Below, piece by piece: positions 49,373 to 61,900 of a DNA stretch of 64,000 nucleotides (positions are counted from its first letter, which is position 1; the number at the start of each line of letters is the position of its first letter). Below the pieces are notes generated by a model that saw only the letters and a program-made list of their open reading frames with translations, was not told where the DNA came from and did not search any database. Source of the stretch: Eledone cirrhosa (lineage: Eukaryota > Mollusca > Cephalopoda > Octopoda > Eledonidae); the NCBI GenBank assembly GCA_964016885.1, contig OZ024744.1, positions 67,210,051-67,274,050 of the forward strand, in the 5' to 3' direction. The translations under genes were made by a program, and so were the position numbers.

Positions 49373-51142
49373 ATGGCCTCTGCATTGAAGAAAAAATGCA
49401 GGCAGTACAGTATTGATTACTTACGGTTCGGATTCATCCCATCGCCGTCGAACCACCTGTCACCCATGTGTTTAATTTGCAAGGAGTCCTTTTCGAATGA
49501 GGCGATGAAGCCATCGCGTTTGAGTAAACACCTGGAGGTGAGGCACCCCGATAAGAGACATAAAGATTTAGCATACTTTCAGTCTCTTAGGGACCAATTC
49601 CAGAAAACAACACTAATTTCTTCTGCCTTTTCAAAAGTTGAAGCTTCAAATGTTGATGGACTTGTCGCATCTTACAATATTGCCAACATAATCGCAAAGT
49701 GTGGCAAGCCCCATTCCTTGGGTGAAACATTGGTAGCCCCTGTCATCTCAGAAGTTCTTTCAACAGTACTACGCCAGAACCCGTTAAAGACCTTGAAATG
49801 TATTCCGTTGAGTAACGACTCAATAAAGAGACGCATCGACGAAATGGCGGAAAATGTTGAACAAAAATTATGCAACATCTTGAAATCGATACAATTTGCT
49901 TTGCAACTTGATGAAAGCACACTTTCCGGGAATCAGTCCTTACGTGCGATTTTTCCACCAAAACGAAATGCACGAGGAGCTTCTCTTCACTCTGAATCTA
50001 GCCACAGATACTAAAGGTGCCACCATCTTTGAATCTGTCAAGGGATACTTCGAAGAAAAAGAGATACCTCTTAACAATATTGTATCATGTGCTACGGACG
50101 GCGCATGAGCAATGGTCGGCCAGCATAAGGGTTTCGTCTCTCTTCTGAAGAGGGAAAATCCATCTGTATTTGCTGTTCATTGTGTCATTCATCGACAATA
50201 CATGGCTGCGAAGAAACTCAGCGAGCCACTGAGCAAGTCTTTGCAGGTAGCCATTGATGTCATCAATTACATCAAACGCCATGCCCTCAATGAACGAATT
50301 TTCCGGCAACTGTGCGAAGATAATGACGAAGAATTCGTCGAGTTGCTCCTTCATACTGAAGTGAGGTGGCTTTCAAAGGGCAAGTGCCTTACTCGCTTCT
50401 TTGAACTCTTCGACTCTATCATTGCGTTTCTTCGAGGACGCAACACAGAACTGTATAAAAAAAACCCGATGTGAAGCAAGACTGCGCCTACCTCGCCGAC
50501 ATCTTTGACAAATGCAATAGCCTCATTATGGCTTTGCAGGAGGAGAAGATCACCTTGTTTAAAGCAAGGAATGCTGTGAAAATATTCCTGGCCAAATTGA
50601 AAGTCACCGAAAGGAATCTTTGTCGACGGGAATTCTATAATTTTCCTAGTGTCGCCAATGTTCAAAACATTGTGAGCGATGACCAACTCCAAATTTATAC
50701 CGCTCACCTCCGTGCACTACAATACAACATGAGAGAACGGTTTGTCGACCTTTTGCAGATGGACATCCCAATATGGATAGCAGATCCCTTCATAGCTAAC
50801 GTCGACGATTTCGACGATAAATTTCAGGAAGAATTAATTGAACTTCAGACAGATGACATTATCAAAATTAGATTTCCCAAAATAGGTGAATCCCTTTTTT
50901 GGATGCAAGAGGAAATTCAGCGTCGATTTCCACTCCTACATGCAGAGGCTAAGAGATTTGCTCTGCCTTTTCCTAGCTCATACTTAGTCGAGAGGGGGTT
51001 TGGCGTTGTTTCCAGACTGCATAGTAAGGCTCGGAACCGCTACAATGTGATTGCACGTGGAGATCTCCGGCTACAGCTCACGAAAATCCAGCCTGGCGTC
51101 AAAGAGTTAGCTAAACTCCATGAAGTTCAAGGATCCCATTGA
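49373..51142 (+). pseudogene. hAT transposase, SCAND3/ZBED-like, nearly full length with three lesions
   Basis: Begins MASALKKKCRQYS and carries a BED-type zinc finger (C33, C36, H53, H58; CLICKESF ... SKHLEVRH). The catalytic-domain start LDEST is near 49910. Three lesions are visible. One is a frameshift at about 49937-49948. The second is an in-frame TGA at 50106-50108, where relatives read ATDGA-x-AMVG. The third is a frameshift in the A8 run at about 50457-50464. Beyond them the conserved HCVIHRQ, LLHTEVRWLSKG and C-terminal dimerisation motif LVERGFGVVSRL ... RGDLRLQLTKI are intact, ending at 51142. This is the transposon family from which vertebrate SCAND3 and ZBED-type genes derive. 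Terminal inverted repeats were not found. Confidence 0.9.
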
Positions 51143-51849
51143 TACGAGGTCAAAGTAAGTCGATTTTTTATTTGAGTTGCAGTCTGACTGGACTGGAAAC
51201 AATCTACCACAATTCACTTACTCATTTATTGTATATATTTTACCGTTTACTAATGAATGTACCCTCTTACGTGGTCATGAAAACCCTCTTGCGTGATCTC
51301 TAAGTTCACAAAGCGGAGGGGACATCAAGTTAGATATCAACATTTATTCTGTCCGTTTCATTAAAGGGAAAATTGGAAAGCGTTGAAATAATACAATTGC
51401 CACCTCTTCCAGATAAGAGCACTCTTTGTATAAATGTTCAAAATAGCTGGTATCACCTGTTGGGAATATAACAAATTCAACTGGTCCTTATTCATAAAAA
51501 AGAACATTTATGTTCCTTTTTTTTAAATTTATATACTTCCTTTCAAGGAATGTATTTATACTTTCAACTGCCTGCAATGGTATCTTTGGAATATCGTTAA
51601 TCAATTTTTTAGTAATCTATTGATATCAAAATCAGTAGTATATTGAAAAATGGAAAAATAGGGTAGGGGGGCGTTTCGTGATTTTGAGGGGAAAAAGGGG
51701 GCGTTTGGACGAAATGGGCTGAGAGCCTTTGGATTAGACTATTCAGTTCAAGTTGTGTATAAGTCATTTCTATAGAAATGAATTAAATTTTTTTTTCATT
51801 TCTTTTCTTTTTCTTTCTTCAAATCTACAGTATCAGAACTACGGAACTT
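51143..51849. other. Gene-free spacer after the hAT remnant
   Basis: About 700 bp of AT-rich sequence with a G-rich patch at 51660-51715 (gggtaggggggcg, gaaaaagggggcg). Probably includes the hAT 3' untranslated region. No ORF or named repeat was recognised. Confidence 0.4.
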
Positions 51850-52150
51850 TGTTGAGAAAACCCCGACAATATCGAGGTAGAGCCGCTACTTCTCCGAATT
51901 GAGAGATCACAGATCCGATACTATCGATATGTGGTTAGAATTTCTCAGGAAAGAATCGCTGGACAGATTTTACGGGCAAAACCAACCGGCAGGAGATCCA
52001 GAGGGTAGGTCCTGAGCAAGATGGTTGGATAACATCCACAAGCTTGGCTATTCTCGCTTGGGGATCCCACTGGATCAGTTGGAATCTGTTGCCGCTGGAA
52101 GGAGTGTTTGAGGACTCTGACCCTCTCAGGAATACGTGGGCGAAGAACAA
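51850..52150 (+). pseudogene. LINE ORF C-terminal fragment
   Basis: The plus strand translates in places as IERSQIRYYRYVVRISQERI, AKPTGRRSRGR, ARWLDNIHKLGYSRLGIPL and QLESVAAGR. This matches the well-known LINE tail pattern WxGHVxRMpQERL ... GRRPRGRPRxRW. Stops are present (for example after GRRSRGRS), and no reverse transcriptase core precedes it. It is a 5'-truncated relic of a LINE different from the one at 3384. Confidence 0.75.
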
Positions 52151-52169
52151 TATGTATGTACGTATATAT

Positions 52170-52440
52170 ATGTAACCCAGTACAACCTATCTCAAGCTTG
52201 CTTTGTGAGGTTGCTAGTATGTGTGTATTATATCGGAAGCATCCGATGATGTTGACCAGTTCTCCTTTTCGGGTAGTGATTTCGATGCTCAGAGAGTAGG
52301 ATTAGTCAAGTGCAAGGCCTTTCCCCACTTGAAAATCTTCAAAGCACAGGCATTGCTTGTTCAGGATATGTTACAGGTCCGTGTCGCTGACCGTAGCCTA
52401 AAAGTAAGCTAAACTCTATAATCTGACAAGCGATTGCAAT
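52170..52440 (-). repeat. Unnamed dispersed repeat family, partial copy 2 (inverted)
   Basis: In reverse complement it contains caagcaatgcctgtgc, cttgcacttgactaatcc, actctctgagc, cccgaaaaggagaa, gtcaacatcatcgga and ataggttgtactggg. It therefore aligns to the middle of the copies at 44785 and 54230. Confidence 0.7.
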
Positions 52441-52486
52441 ACTCTTGGCAGAGTTTGCAGCCATCATATATATATAATATAGGAAC

Positions 52487-53480
52487 AAGTAAGACCCCGA
52501 CGGCTGAGCTCAAGCCGTTTCGACGGCTAATTCTCTCAGAATTACCCACTCTACTACCCTAAGTATTGAGTACTTTGGTGCGTTATGGTCCACCTGGTTC
52601 CTTACCACATTTCCTTCGTTATATATAATATATATATATATGCACTCGAACTTAAGTTCTGTTATCGCTGTGGTCTTAGATTTTCTTACCGCAAGGTTGC
52701 TCACACATTCTTCGGTTTTTCTGGGGGTAGATATATTGTCTTTAAAGCGTTGAAATATCCGAGACCCCCAGTAGACAACTGATGAGGACCCCCCCCCCCA
52801 CTCTCTTGCTTTCTTCTTATTCTCATTCAATTTTTAAGCCTAACTTAACTAGCAACTACACAGCCAATCCTATTCTCCATATATTTTATCATGTTTCGCT
52901 GTGACCAGTCTTCTCTCTCCTTCTACCTACCTATTTCGTTACTATCTACTATTCCCCCTCTTTCTTCCTCCCCCTTCTCCCTCTCACTTCCACTCACCCT
53001 CTCTCTGACAGCCACCTCATTGTTTCCCTCGCCTGACCCTCTAGCAGTCCTTTCCTCACTTACACTTGCCGGGATCAGTCGTGTCTTTTCGTTCGCCCAC
53101 ACGCTCTCGAACTTAAGTTCTCTTACCGCTGTGGTCTTGGATTTTCTTACCTTAAACTGCTCGCACATTGCTCGGTTTGCTTTTTTTTGTTGCTGTTTTC
53201 TCTTTTCTTACCTTTTTCCCTTTTCTCTTCTATTTTCCTTCCCTCCCTCCTCCGTTTTCCCAATAACTTCGCCAGTTATTGAACGCTCTGAGGGTAGATA
53301 TATTGTCTTTAAAGAGTTGAAATATCCGAGACCCCCAGTAGACAACTGATGAGGACCCCCCCCCCCGTTCTTGCTATCTTCTTATTCTTATTCCATTTTA
53401 AGCCTGTATATGCGTCATGGTCCACCTGGTATCTTACCACTCCTGCTATTTCAAGCGTTAATCTAATATATTTCTTCCAT
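52487..53480. repeat. Dispersed repeat with internal duplication and C-runs
   Basis: 52487-52620 is the reverse complement of 58610-58750 (landmarks gacggctgagctc, gccgtttcgac, ccctaagtattgagtact, tggtccacctgg). The segment with gtagatatattgtctttaaa ... gacccccagtagacaactga and a following run of 10-12 C occurs twice (about 52725 and 53290). The segment ctcgaacttaagttct ... gattttcttacc also occurs twice (52646 and 53105). Between them 52890-53280 is C/T-rich. ORFs here are not convincing. Confidence 0.75.
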
Positions 53481-53519
53481 ATACTGTACCTATTGTGTTG
53501 TTATTTCTGTTTACCTTTT

Positions 53520-53757
<238 letters not shown>

Positions 53758-54057
53758 GTTACAAGATCCGGTGGTGGAGAGAGTGATGTAAGTGGGTGTA
53801 CGTTGAGATGTGTAGCGTGTAGAAGAATGTAGGAAAGAGCGTAAAGGATAAAAATAAAAATAACACGAGATAGAGTTACCTTGGGAGAGATTTAATTGTC
53901 CCTATATATTTCGGATTCACATCCATCAACATGGGAGGAGGTATCTGTCGGAAAGGTGCGAAACGTGTCCTCCGCTGTTCGTTGTTTTGAATATCTGATA
54001 CACTCACATATATATAAATATGTACACTTGAACCATTTCGTTTGTATGAAATCATCA
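53758..54057. other. Spacer, no gene seen
   Basis: Ordinary sequence between the dispersed repeat and the next CA array. Nothing was recognised. Confidence 0.4.
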
Positions 54058-54212
<155 letters not shown>

Positions 54213-54229
54213 GATGAATACGTACATAA

Positions 54230-54895
54230 ATACATGATGATGGCTGCCCCCTCGTCATCGAGTATGGTCATTGCACAATATATCATTAATAATAATTATT
54301 AATTAATTCTATCGTGCAATGCCTGTGCGAGAAGATATTTTTTAAAGTGAGGAAAGTCTGTGCACTGAACCAATCCCACTCTCTGAGCGACAGTAGCTAT
54401 AACCCGAAAAGAAGAAAATATCAACATCATCGGTAACTACTAAGGCGCCGGTTTTATATCGGAGTTATCCCAGTTTCCTGAGTTGCCTTCTCCTAGAAGA
54501 ATACCCTAGCATAGGCTAGGGGTCCTTCACTCCCAGTGGTTTAACAACGCGATCGGGTATCCAGCCCGATTATTTCTATGTCCCCTCGTATATACATACA
54601 TGTATATACACACACACATACACATATATATATATATACATTTGTACACTCGCATACATGTATATACATATTTACACATTTCTGGATGGTCGGTTACTCT
54701 TATCAGGTTTTGTTTTTTGTCCTGCAGGGTGTCCAAAATCACCCCCCTCACCAAGTAAACTTGGTGGGGTTGCAGGGATACATGTTACCAGTAGCACCAA
54801 CTGGTGACCTGACACAATACATACATACATACATACATACATACATACATACATACATACATACATACATACATACATACATACATACATAAATC
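54230..54895 (+). repeat. Unnamed dispersed repeat family, copy 3, with (CATA)n tail
   Basis: Resembles 44785-45435 across its length: gatggctgccccctcgtcatcgagta-type start, caatgcctgtgc, atcaacatcat, ggttttatatcggagtt, cttctcctagaa, ttttgtcctgcag and accaactggtgacctgac. It ends in (CATA)n at about 54818-54893. Confidence 0.75.
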
Positions 54896-55687
54896 ATGCA
54901 TGGATATGTTGCCAGGAAGCTCCAGAGTGAGAGTAATATAGGTAAGGAAAGTAGTCTATCTTGGACCAACAACCGCTATATTGGCTCCCACTTTGAAGGA
55001 TACGCTTTTGCAATCCAAGAACAGGAGATTAGCACGAAATACCTGATTCACAAAAGAGATAGGGATGCAGGCAAAACACCTAGATGTGATAACAAGTGCA
55101 GACTCTTCAGAACTAACATCGAGGATATCACCCATGTCACCAGCAGCTGGCCAAAGATGTCATCGCGGTACTATCTACATGAGGCATGATGTAGTGACCA
55201 AAACACTGTACAATGCAGTTCGTTAAAAACATAGCCTCGATAATAAACATATTAAAAGCTACAACAATGTGGAAGACATCCATGTACATAATATTAAAGA
55301 GTACTGGTGGAATGTTCCAGTAAAAACCCCAATAAAATGCAGGCATAACAGACCAATTATTATGATATGGGACAGGGAGAAGAAATCATGCACAGTAGTG
55401 GAAATTAGCTGCCCAGCAGATGCCAATATAATATCAAAGATTAGCGAAAAGGAGAATATTTATGCATAACTGATGAGAAATCTGCAGATACTCCACCCTG
55501 ATTACACCTTCAGATGTATGCCCGTGATTGTTGGGGCACTGGGATATGTTAGTAACTGCCTCAATACAAATCTTGAGAAGCTAGGCTTCACAGGAACAGA
55601 AAGAACACAACTAGTTAGGAAATTACAAGTACAATCCATTAATGGAACAGTAAAAATATGTAAAACATTCCAAAAATTTTGCATCTA
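54896..55687 (+). pseudogene. C-terminal remnant of a retroelement ORF
   Basis: The plus strand reads MHGYVARKLQSE, FAIQEQEISTKYLIHKRD, CDNKCRLFRTNIEDITHVTS, then after stops at about 55187 and 55224 continues with KEYWWNVPVKT-like sequence and HNRPIIMIWDREKKSC, EISCPAD. After a further stop at about 55469 it continues with PVIVGALGYVSNCLNTN and QSINGTVKICKTF. I recall this block as the C-terminal end of a LINE-type polyprotein common in molluscs. The CxxxC...H cluster followed by xP..I.WD....C..VE..CPAD resembles a zinc knuckle plus a PD-(D/E)xK-like nuclease fold, which is an inference. The reverse transcriptase domain is absent. The remnant sits directly after a (CATA)n array. Confidence 0.65.
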
Positions 55688-56174
55688 ATAACTGCATATA
55701 CACATGCACAGATACAAAGCATATACACATGCACACATACAACTCAAAACATACACATCCACACATACAATAACATCCATATCTACACATGCATGCATAC
55801 ATACATATCTACCTAGTTGATGTGTAAATTCCAATGAGAGTCTTGTGTCTATGTTAGAAACCGACTCTCTCTCTCTATTGGTAGAACTTTGTGAAATTAA
55901 AAAACCAGAAGAACATACATACATATATCGTCACACAAAATTCTGTGTTTTGTAGCTTAATTGCTATAAATTAATGTTTTGTCTTTTGTCTCTTACTTTG
56001 GCTTGTGTCAGACGCTGTAACCCCAGGTGGGTCAGCAGTACCGTTGGTAAGGTTCGAAACTGCCCAAGTCTATCTCAACGGCCGATGACCCTGGAGTCCT
56101 GTGTCCGTTTGTATTTTGTTTTTAATAATTTTTTAGGGTTTCCCCTTTAAAAAATTGTTTTCCATTCGTTCTCT
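55688..56174. other. Gene-free spacer with ACATA-rich part
   Basis: 55690-55810 is CA/CATA-rich. 55990-56100 contains ggtgggtcagcagtaccg and ggttcgaaactgcc, which weakly resemble RNA polymerase III A and B boxes but are too close together for a normal tRNA. It may be a SINE scrap. No gene is supported. Confidence 0.35.
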
Positions 56175-57963
56175 TGCCCTGCTTTGGGATGTTTAATTGG
56201 GCAAGGTCAGCTTTTATCACTTTGTCCCAATCTTTCCTAGCTCTTCCTCTTCCACTGTTTCCGTCAACTTTGAGTGACCTGCACCTTTTTATACAGCTGT
56301 TATTCTCCGTGCACATCACATGTTCGTACCACTGCAATTCCCTCTCCTGCAACACCTCATCTGGTCTCTTTTATGTCTAGTTTCTCTCTCAGTTCATTGA
56401 CACTTCCCCGTACATGCACACTACTATTACACATCCGTCAAGGCATGCCAGCCTCATTTCTAGCTATTCTTCATAGGTCCTCTGCACACACTGTCCAAGT
56501 CTCACTTCCATGTAACATTGTTATCTGTACACAAGCATCATACCATGTCATTCATTTTGAGAGAAAATCATTTTGTAGTTAGCAATAGTAGCCTCTCCCT
56601 GACATTTTCCATCTCGTTCTCATTCTGGCTACTGTACTTTCAGAACACCCACGTCCACTGCTAGTTTGGTCCCTCACCTAACAAAAGCTATCAACTACTC
56701 TATAAAGCTTGTTTCCTATGAGCTATTGCTTAATGTTTATGTGCATCAACCACGTGTAAAACCTACGTTTTTTGCTAGCCTACCTGAGATCCCGCTACAT
56801 CCTTTGTGTAACCATAGTTTACATTTGGAACATAAGGTGGAATTTCTACACTGTCCTTTCCTGCAACCGAACAAAGCCATTTTCCTCGAAGAATCTAAGC
56901 CTTGTTTTTCTTTTCATTTACTAGGACATTAGTCTTTGCCAAGATGACTTTAAGACATTTTGCTTCCAATTTTTTCTCTTATTCTGCCATAGATTTGGCT
57001 TTGAGGGTTAGACCATTGGCATAAAGGAGTTCCCATTGGCAGCCAGTCTTAGATTCTTCCGTTATAGCATGCAGGACGATAATAAACAGGAAGGGGCTAA
57101 TAATTCCTACTTGCACGCAAAATTCCTCTTTTTTTTCATGCCTGTCTCTTGGTCTTAATTGTCCCACCCACCCTAGTATTCCAGTTACTTTCCAAATTAC
57201 TTGCCTTCTCTCCGGAGCCTGCTCCAGTCACAGATCCCGTTTGTCGCCTTTAGCAAGTTATCTTTCAGGCACTCACACTGCTCCAATATATCATATGTCT
57301 TTGTTCTTCCTTACTGTTTGTCAAAAGCGTCAATCAAAATACTCCTAAATTTGTTACTGGTAGAGAGCTCCTTCAATTTCCATATCCTTCTCCTCCAGTT
57401 TGCCCTCTAGCTCCGAGTTCATCTAGCTCTAACTGTGAAGTCGTTAACTGCTTGGTTACGTGGGATGGATTTTGTGATTACAACACTCACTCTATCTCAT
57501 CGTCTGATCAGGACAAAATCTATTTGACTTCTGTTTTCACATGATCTACAGATGATCAAGTGGTTGTCGGGTTTTTCTTAATGTTGGTGTTACAGATAGA
57601 GAAAGCATAGGCGCCACAGAATTCCAGGAGTCTGAAAACTTCTTCATTTCTCGCCCCAAACTCTAAACTTCCGTGGACCCTATAGAAGCCATCACAGTAT
57701 TGCCAAACATGCTCATTAAAGACGCCAGCAATGATTATGTAGCCTAGAGAAGTGGTGTGATTCATAAAACCCGTCATACAAATTTATCTGACAGTCCAGA
57801 TTAGGGTGCATATGCAGTTGTTCTATTTAGGACTACTCTCAATTTAATGATTCTGTCATTCACTCTATTTACAGCAGTTAACTTATCTACGCATTTTGTT
57901 TTTGCTGACATAATACCTAATCCACCCAGCCCATTGTTAAAGCCCACCCAGAAAAATTTGTAC
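56175..57963 (-). pseudogene. Second RTE-like LINE copy, degenerate with internal deletion
   Basis: Aligns to 3770-6580 of the intact element. Examples are aaggtcagcttttatcac at 56202, the PHD-like CRKG...CSKCKLWLHKGCSG block near 56830, and the SPFLFIIVLHAITEE / ELLYANG region at 56990-57110, where the catalytic YADD reads YANG. About 0.93 kb of the reverse transcriptase is deleted: sequence jumps at about 57130 from the equivalent of 4765 to the equivalent of 5700. The endonuclease part follows to 57963, where similarity stops abruptly at 'agaaaaatttgta'. The 3' tail is also missing. Many frameshifts and stops make it dead. Confidence 0.9.
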
Positions 57964-58009
57964 GTAATATATATGTAAAAGGTAAACAGAAATAACAACA
58001 CATATATAT

Positions 58010-58039
58010 TTATACACACACACACACACACACAAACAC

Positions 58040-58077
<38 letters not shown>

Positions 58078-58118
58078 GGGGGGTTAGAGAAGGAGAAAGA
58101 AAGAGAAAGAGAGAGAGA
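58010..58118. repeat. (CA)n-(TA)n-(GA)n compound microsatellite
   Basis: CA to about 58034, TA at 58038-58060, GA and GAAAGA runs with ggggggg to about 58118. Confidence 0.9.
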
Positions 58119-58206
58119 ATATGACGTCATAATTCCATTGAATAATACAGAATTACGTTTTCATCTAGAATATACAACACATACAATAATCATGATACGT
58201 TTATAC

Positions 58207-58209
<3 letters not shown>

Positions 58210-58246
<37 letters not shown>

Positions 58247-58250
58247 GCGC

Positions 58251-58320
<70 letters not shown>

Positions 58321-58333
58321 GCACACACACACA
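58210..58333. repeat. (CA)n with CGCACG interruptions
   Basis: Long CA array interrupted by acgcacgcgcacacgc at 58240-58256 and by acgcacgc near 58315. Confidence 0.9.
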
Positions 58334-58369
58334 TGTATGCACTTGTCTCAGCTTAAGTGTTCTTTCTTC

Positions 58370-58500
58370 CGTCTTTTACTTTCTGAGTTCAAATCCTGCC
58401 AAGGTCAATTTGCTTTTCTTCTTTCTGGGTCTTTAAAATAAAGTACCAGTTAAATACTGGAGTCAATGTAAATTAGTTTTCCTCTTCCCTTAAATTGTTG
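58370..58500 (+). mobile_element. Degenerate tRNA-derived SINE fragment
   Basis: The segments ttctgagttcaaatcctgcc, aaggtcaatttgc, gggtctttaaaataaagtac, cagttaaatactggagtcaa follow the core and tail order of the SINE at 46169, here on the plus strand. The tRNA-like 5' head is lost to the CA repeat. Confidence 0.7.
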
Positions 58501-58609
58501 GACTTGTGCCATTGAACTATTATGAATATATATATATGTATGTATATACATATATACACACATATGTATATATATACAGTATATGCATATGTATGCTTTT
58601 ATGTGATAT

Positions 58610-58754
58610 ATAACAACAAAGAAGGTGTGGTAAGATACCAGGTGGACCATAACGCACCAGAGTACTCAATACTTAGGGTAGTAGAGTGGGTAATAGGAAC
58701 AGAGTCAGGACCGCGACGGCTGAGCTCCGGCCGTTTCGACAGCTAGATCCGAAC
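58610..58754 (+). repeat. Dispersed repeat, inverted partner of 52487
   Basis: Contains gtaagataccaggtggacca, agtactcaatacttagggta, gtagagtgggtaat and gacggctgagctccggccg, matching the reverse complement of 52487-52620. Its right end runs into the palindrome at 58701. Confidence 0.8.
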
Positions 58755-58809
58755 AGTTCGGATCTAGCTGTCGAAACGGCCGGAGCTCAGCCGTCGGGGT
58801 CCTGACTCT
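58701..58809. repeat. Palindrome, 54-bp arms, 1-nt loop
   Basis: The arms 58701-58754 (agagtcaggaccgcgacggc ...) and 58756-58809 (... ccgtcggggtcctgactct) are complementary except for one position (accgcgac versus gtcggggt) around a single central 'a'. The arm is GC-rich and belongs to the dispersed family seen at 52487, so two ends appear joined tail to tail. Confidence 0.9.
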
Positions 58810-58959
58810 TTTTTTCCTTATATATATATTTGATAACTTTGATAGGTTTCGGCCAGTATTGGCCCAAGCCATATCTAACTTAATAGCACCACCTGGCGAA
58901 GTCTTTCAAATCAGAATTTGAACACCATGGCCCACTCAAAAAGGGAGTTATTATTTGCG

Positions 58960-61900
58960 GAGACATATCCGGGTGTAGGAGGTTTATCCGGGTTTTCTTG
59001 AACTTGATGGGGTCTGTTTCTGTTTTGATGTGTTTTGGTGTAATGTTAAAGAGAGTGGGGCAATTGAGGTGAAATAATTGTGCCGTATTGTTGTTATGAG
59101 ATGCGAGTGTGATTTTTGTTGTGAGCAGATAGCACGGGGTTCAAGTATTGGGTGTACCTTAAAGGTGATGCCAACATCATTTGGGCAACGCCGATGGAAT
59201 ATTTTCCACATCATACAGATAAGGTAGCGTTCACGGCGGCGTTGGATAGAATAAAGTTTGAGTTTTCTAGTCGACCCAATAGTCACAGCCTGACATGTCA
59301 ACTATCTTTTTCGTGATTGACCTTTGAGGTGCTTCAACTTTCATGATACTTTGTTTCGTGTGGGGAGACCACAGTGGACAACAGTATTAAAGGTGGGGTT
59401 GGGAGAAAGGTGAGAAGACAAGGATAACAGTGTGGATATCTCTCGACTGGAAGGTTCTGAGTATCCAGGAACACATTCTGCAGGCCATGTCAACTTTGCT
59501 GTTTATATGAGTGGCCCAGCTTATGTTGTTGTCTACAATTGCCCCCAAGTCTCTGATGCCACGAGAGTTTTACCTGAAGGAAGGGAGTATGGGAATTTCA
59601 GGATATCCTCTTTTCGAAAGTGGATGAACTCAAATTTATCCTCGTTCAGCAGCATATTGTTCTTTTCCCCTAATTAGATAACAGCCAGTAGATCGGATTG
59701 GAGGCATATCCGGTTACCCACGCTATTGATGATCTTCTGGAGCTTGGAATCATCTGCGAAGATTTTTATGCTCTTTTGTTGGATGATGACAGTAATGTCA
59801 TTAATATAATGAAAAGAAGTAATCCCAACAAAGTGCCTTGTGGGGCACCACTACTGACTTTGGCTGGGCTTGATTTTATTCCTTCGACTACAACATGTGC
59901 TCTGTTTGACAAGAAACACTTGATCCACTGCAGCAACTTTTGCAGTGACACTGATGTTGGATAGCTTTCTCAGTAAAATGTTGTGATCAAAGGCCTTGCT
60001 GAAATCAAGGTAGATGACATCAGTGTTGGAGCCTCTCCCAAAGCTCTCAAAATGTCATAAAAGTTATGTAGTAGCTGTGTTAGGCAATCCCTTCCATTAC
60101 GGAACCCATGTTGGTTGGAGTTCAGGAGATTGTTGCTTTCGAGAAAGTGAGTTATTCGTGATCTCAACACCTTCTCAAATACCTTAATGATATGAGAGGT
60201 GAGTGAGATTGGACGGTAATTCACGGCAAGGGATTTGTTTCCCTTTTTGAAAACTGGGACAACAGACTGGGATAGTAAGTTTTCTAGTATATATCCAGCA
60301 CCCAGTGAGTTCCTTCACAGATTAGCAAGAGGAGATGCACGTTGGTATCGACACACCTTCAGGACACAAAAAAGGAACCTATCGGGACCTACTGCTGAAT
60401 TGTGTTTAGTTTCTTTTATTGTCGTTAAGACATCAGGGCGCCAAAGGTTATGTCCGATATAGTATGTTAAAGATTAACATCACTGATACAGCCCAGATCA
60501 ACCATATCAGGATTGCTGAAAACAAAGCATATTGTTTCCGCAGTATCTCGCCCATGTTTTTAGCATTATCTTGGAGAGTGCCATTTTCATCAATTAGAGG
60601 GCCAACAGTAGAGCCAGTGATTTTGTGTTTTTTCGCAAATGAAAATAATACTTTGGTATTGAGTTTGATTTTCTCAATGGCCCGGGCCTTTTCAGCGGCT
60701 CTTTGATTGTTGACATCATGCTGTTTTGGAGGTTGTGCTTTTTCAATTCTGGTGATGTTATTCAAGTCTGGGTGTGTTGCTGCTGGCAGTTTTTCAGTTT
60801 GTTGATTTTTTTGTTTATTCTTTTAATTTTTCTTATAAGTGTCCTTTTATTTCTAGGGATTCTGTTCTTAGATTTGTTTACAGATCTTAATAGGGTATGT
60901 TTTACACATATATTTGTTACAGTGTCTACAAATGTCTGCCAGGACTTTTTGATGTTAGTGGGTGTGTGAGTGTGAGTGAAAGACTAATCGACATGTTCAA
61001 GATCATGATTGATCGCTTCCCAGTTTGTATTATGAACATCCATGGTGTCAAATGAATGAACAGGAGAGATGTCATTGGGTTTGCGTTTTGGAATCTCAGA
61101 TCACAGAGAACCATGTCTTGGTCTGAGAGTAGAGGTTTTTCCACTGCAATATTGTGGATAGTGTCAGTGTGGTTTGAAGTTCCCCATCATTAAGATGTTG
61201 CCAGGGTTCGATGAAACACTTTATGCTGTTGAGGCATACCTTGAAGCATAGTAGAGGCTTTTGAGGTGGCCTTTTGAGCCCAACTACTATTAAGTTGTTG
61301 GTTTACTGTACACAGTGACGGCTTCACGGTATCCATTGGAAAATATGTTCTTAGCATCTGTCGAAAAAGAATCATGTACAAAAATGGCAGTCCCACCCTT
61401 CTTCTGCCAGCACGATCTGCACGGATAGCTTTAAAATTCTTCACTTACACCTCGGCTTCCGAGTGGAGGGGATTGAGATGAGTTTCGGTTAGGATGGTCA
61501 TAAGCCCAATCCTCAAGAATTTGATCTTCCATTTTTTAGTATTGGTGGAAGGGCTGATGCCTTGAGCATTAAGCACAAATGTTGAGGCTGGAGTGGTGGT
61601 TGATTTTAGTTGACGTTGGGGGTTGTTTGCGAATGACAGCAATGGGAGTGTGTGCAATGGGGTGGTAGTGGAGGGTGGTGTTGGGTGATGGCTAGAAAGT
61701 TTTTTGTAGTTATTTTGCTAGATTCATAGTGGTTAAAAAGGAGGAGGAGGTTTCTTGTTTAGGGAACTGTAAGTGACTGTAATTGTGGGTATTGAATTGT
61801 TTAGGATTTTTATTGTTATTTTTATTTGTGCGTCGGGTCCCCGGAAGATGGGTAAAAGGATAATCCCGTTGTAGACATAATCTGTCTCGCTGGGAATAGC

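Noticed and set aside
55990..56100. tRNA gene or tRNA-like SINE head
   Set aside because: A and B box-like matches are imperfect and too close together, and no cloverleaf could be drawn.
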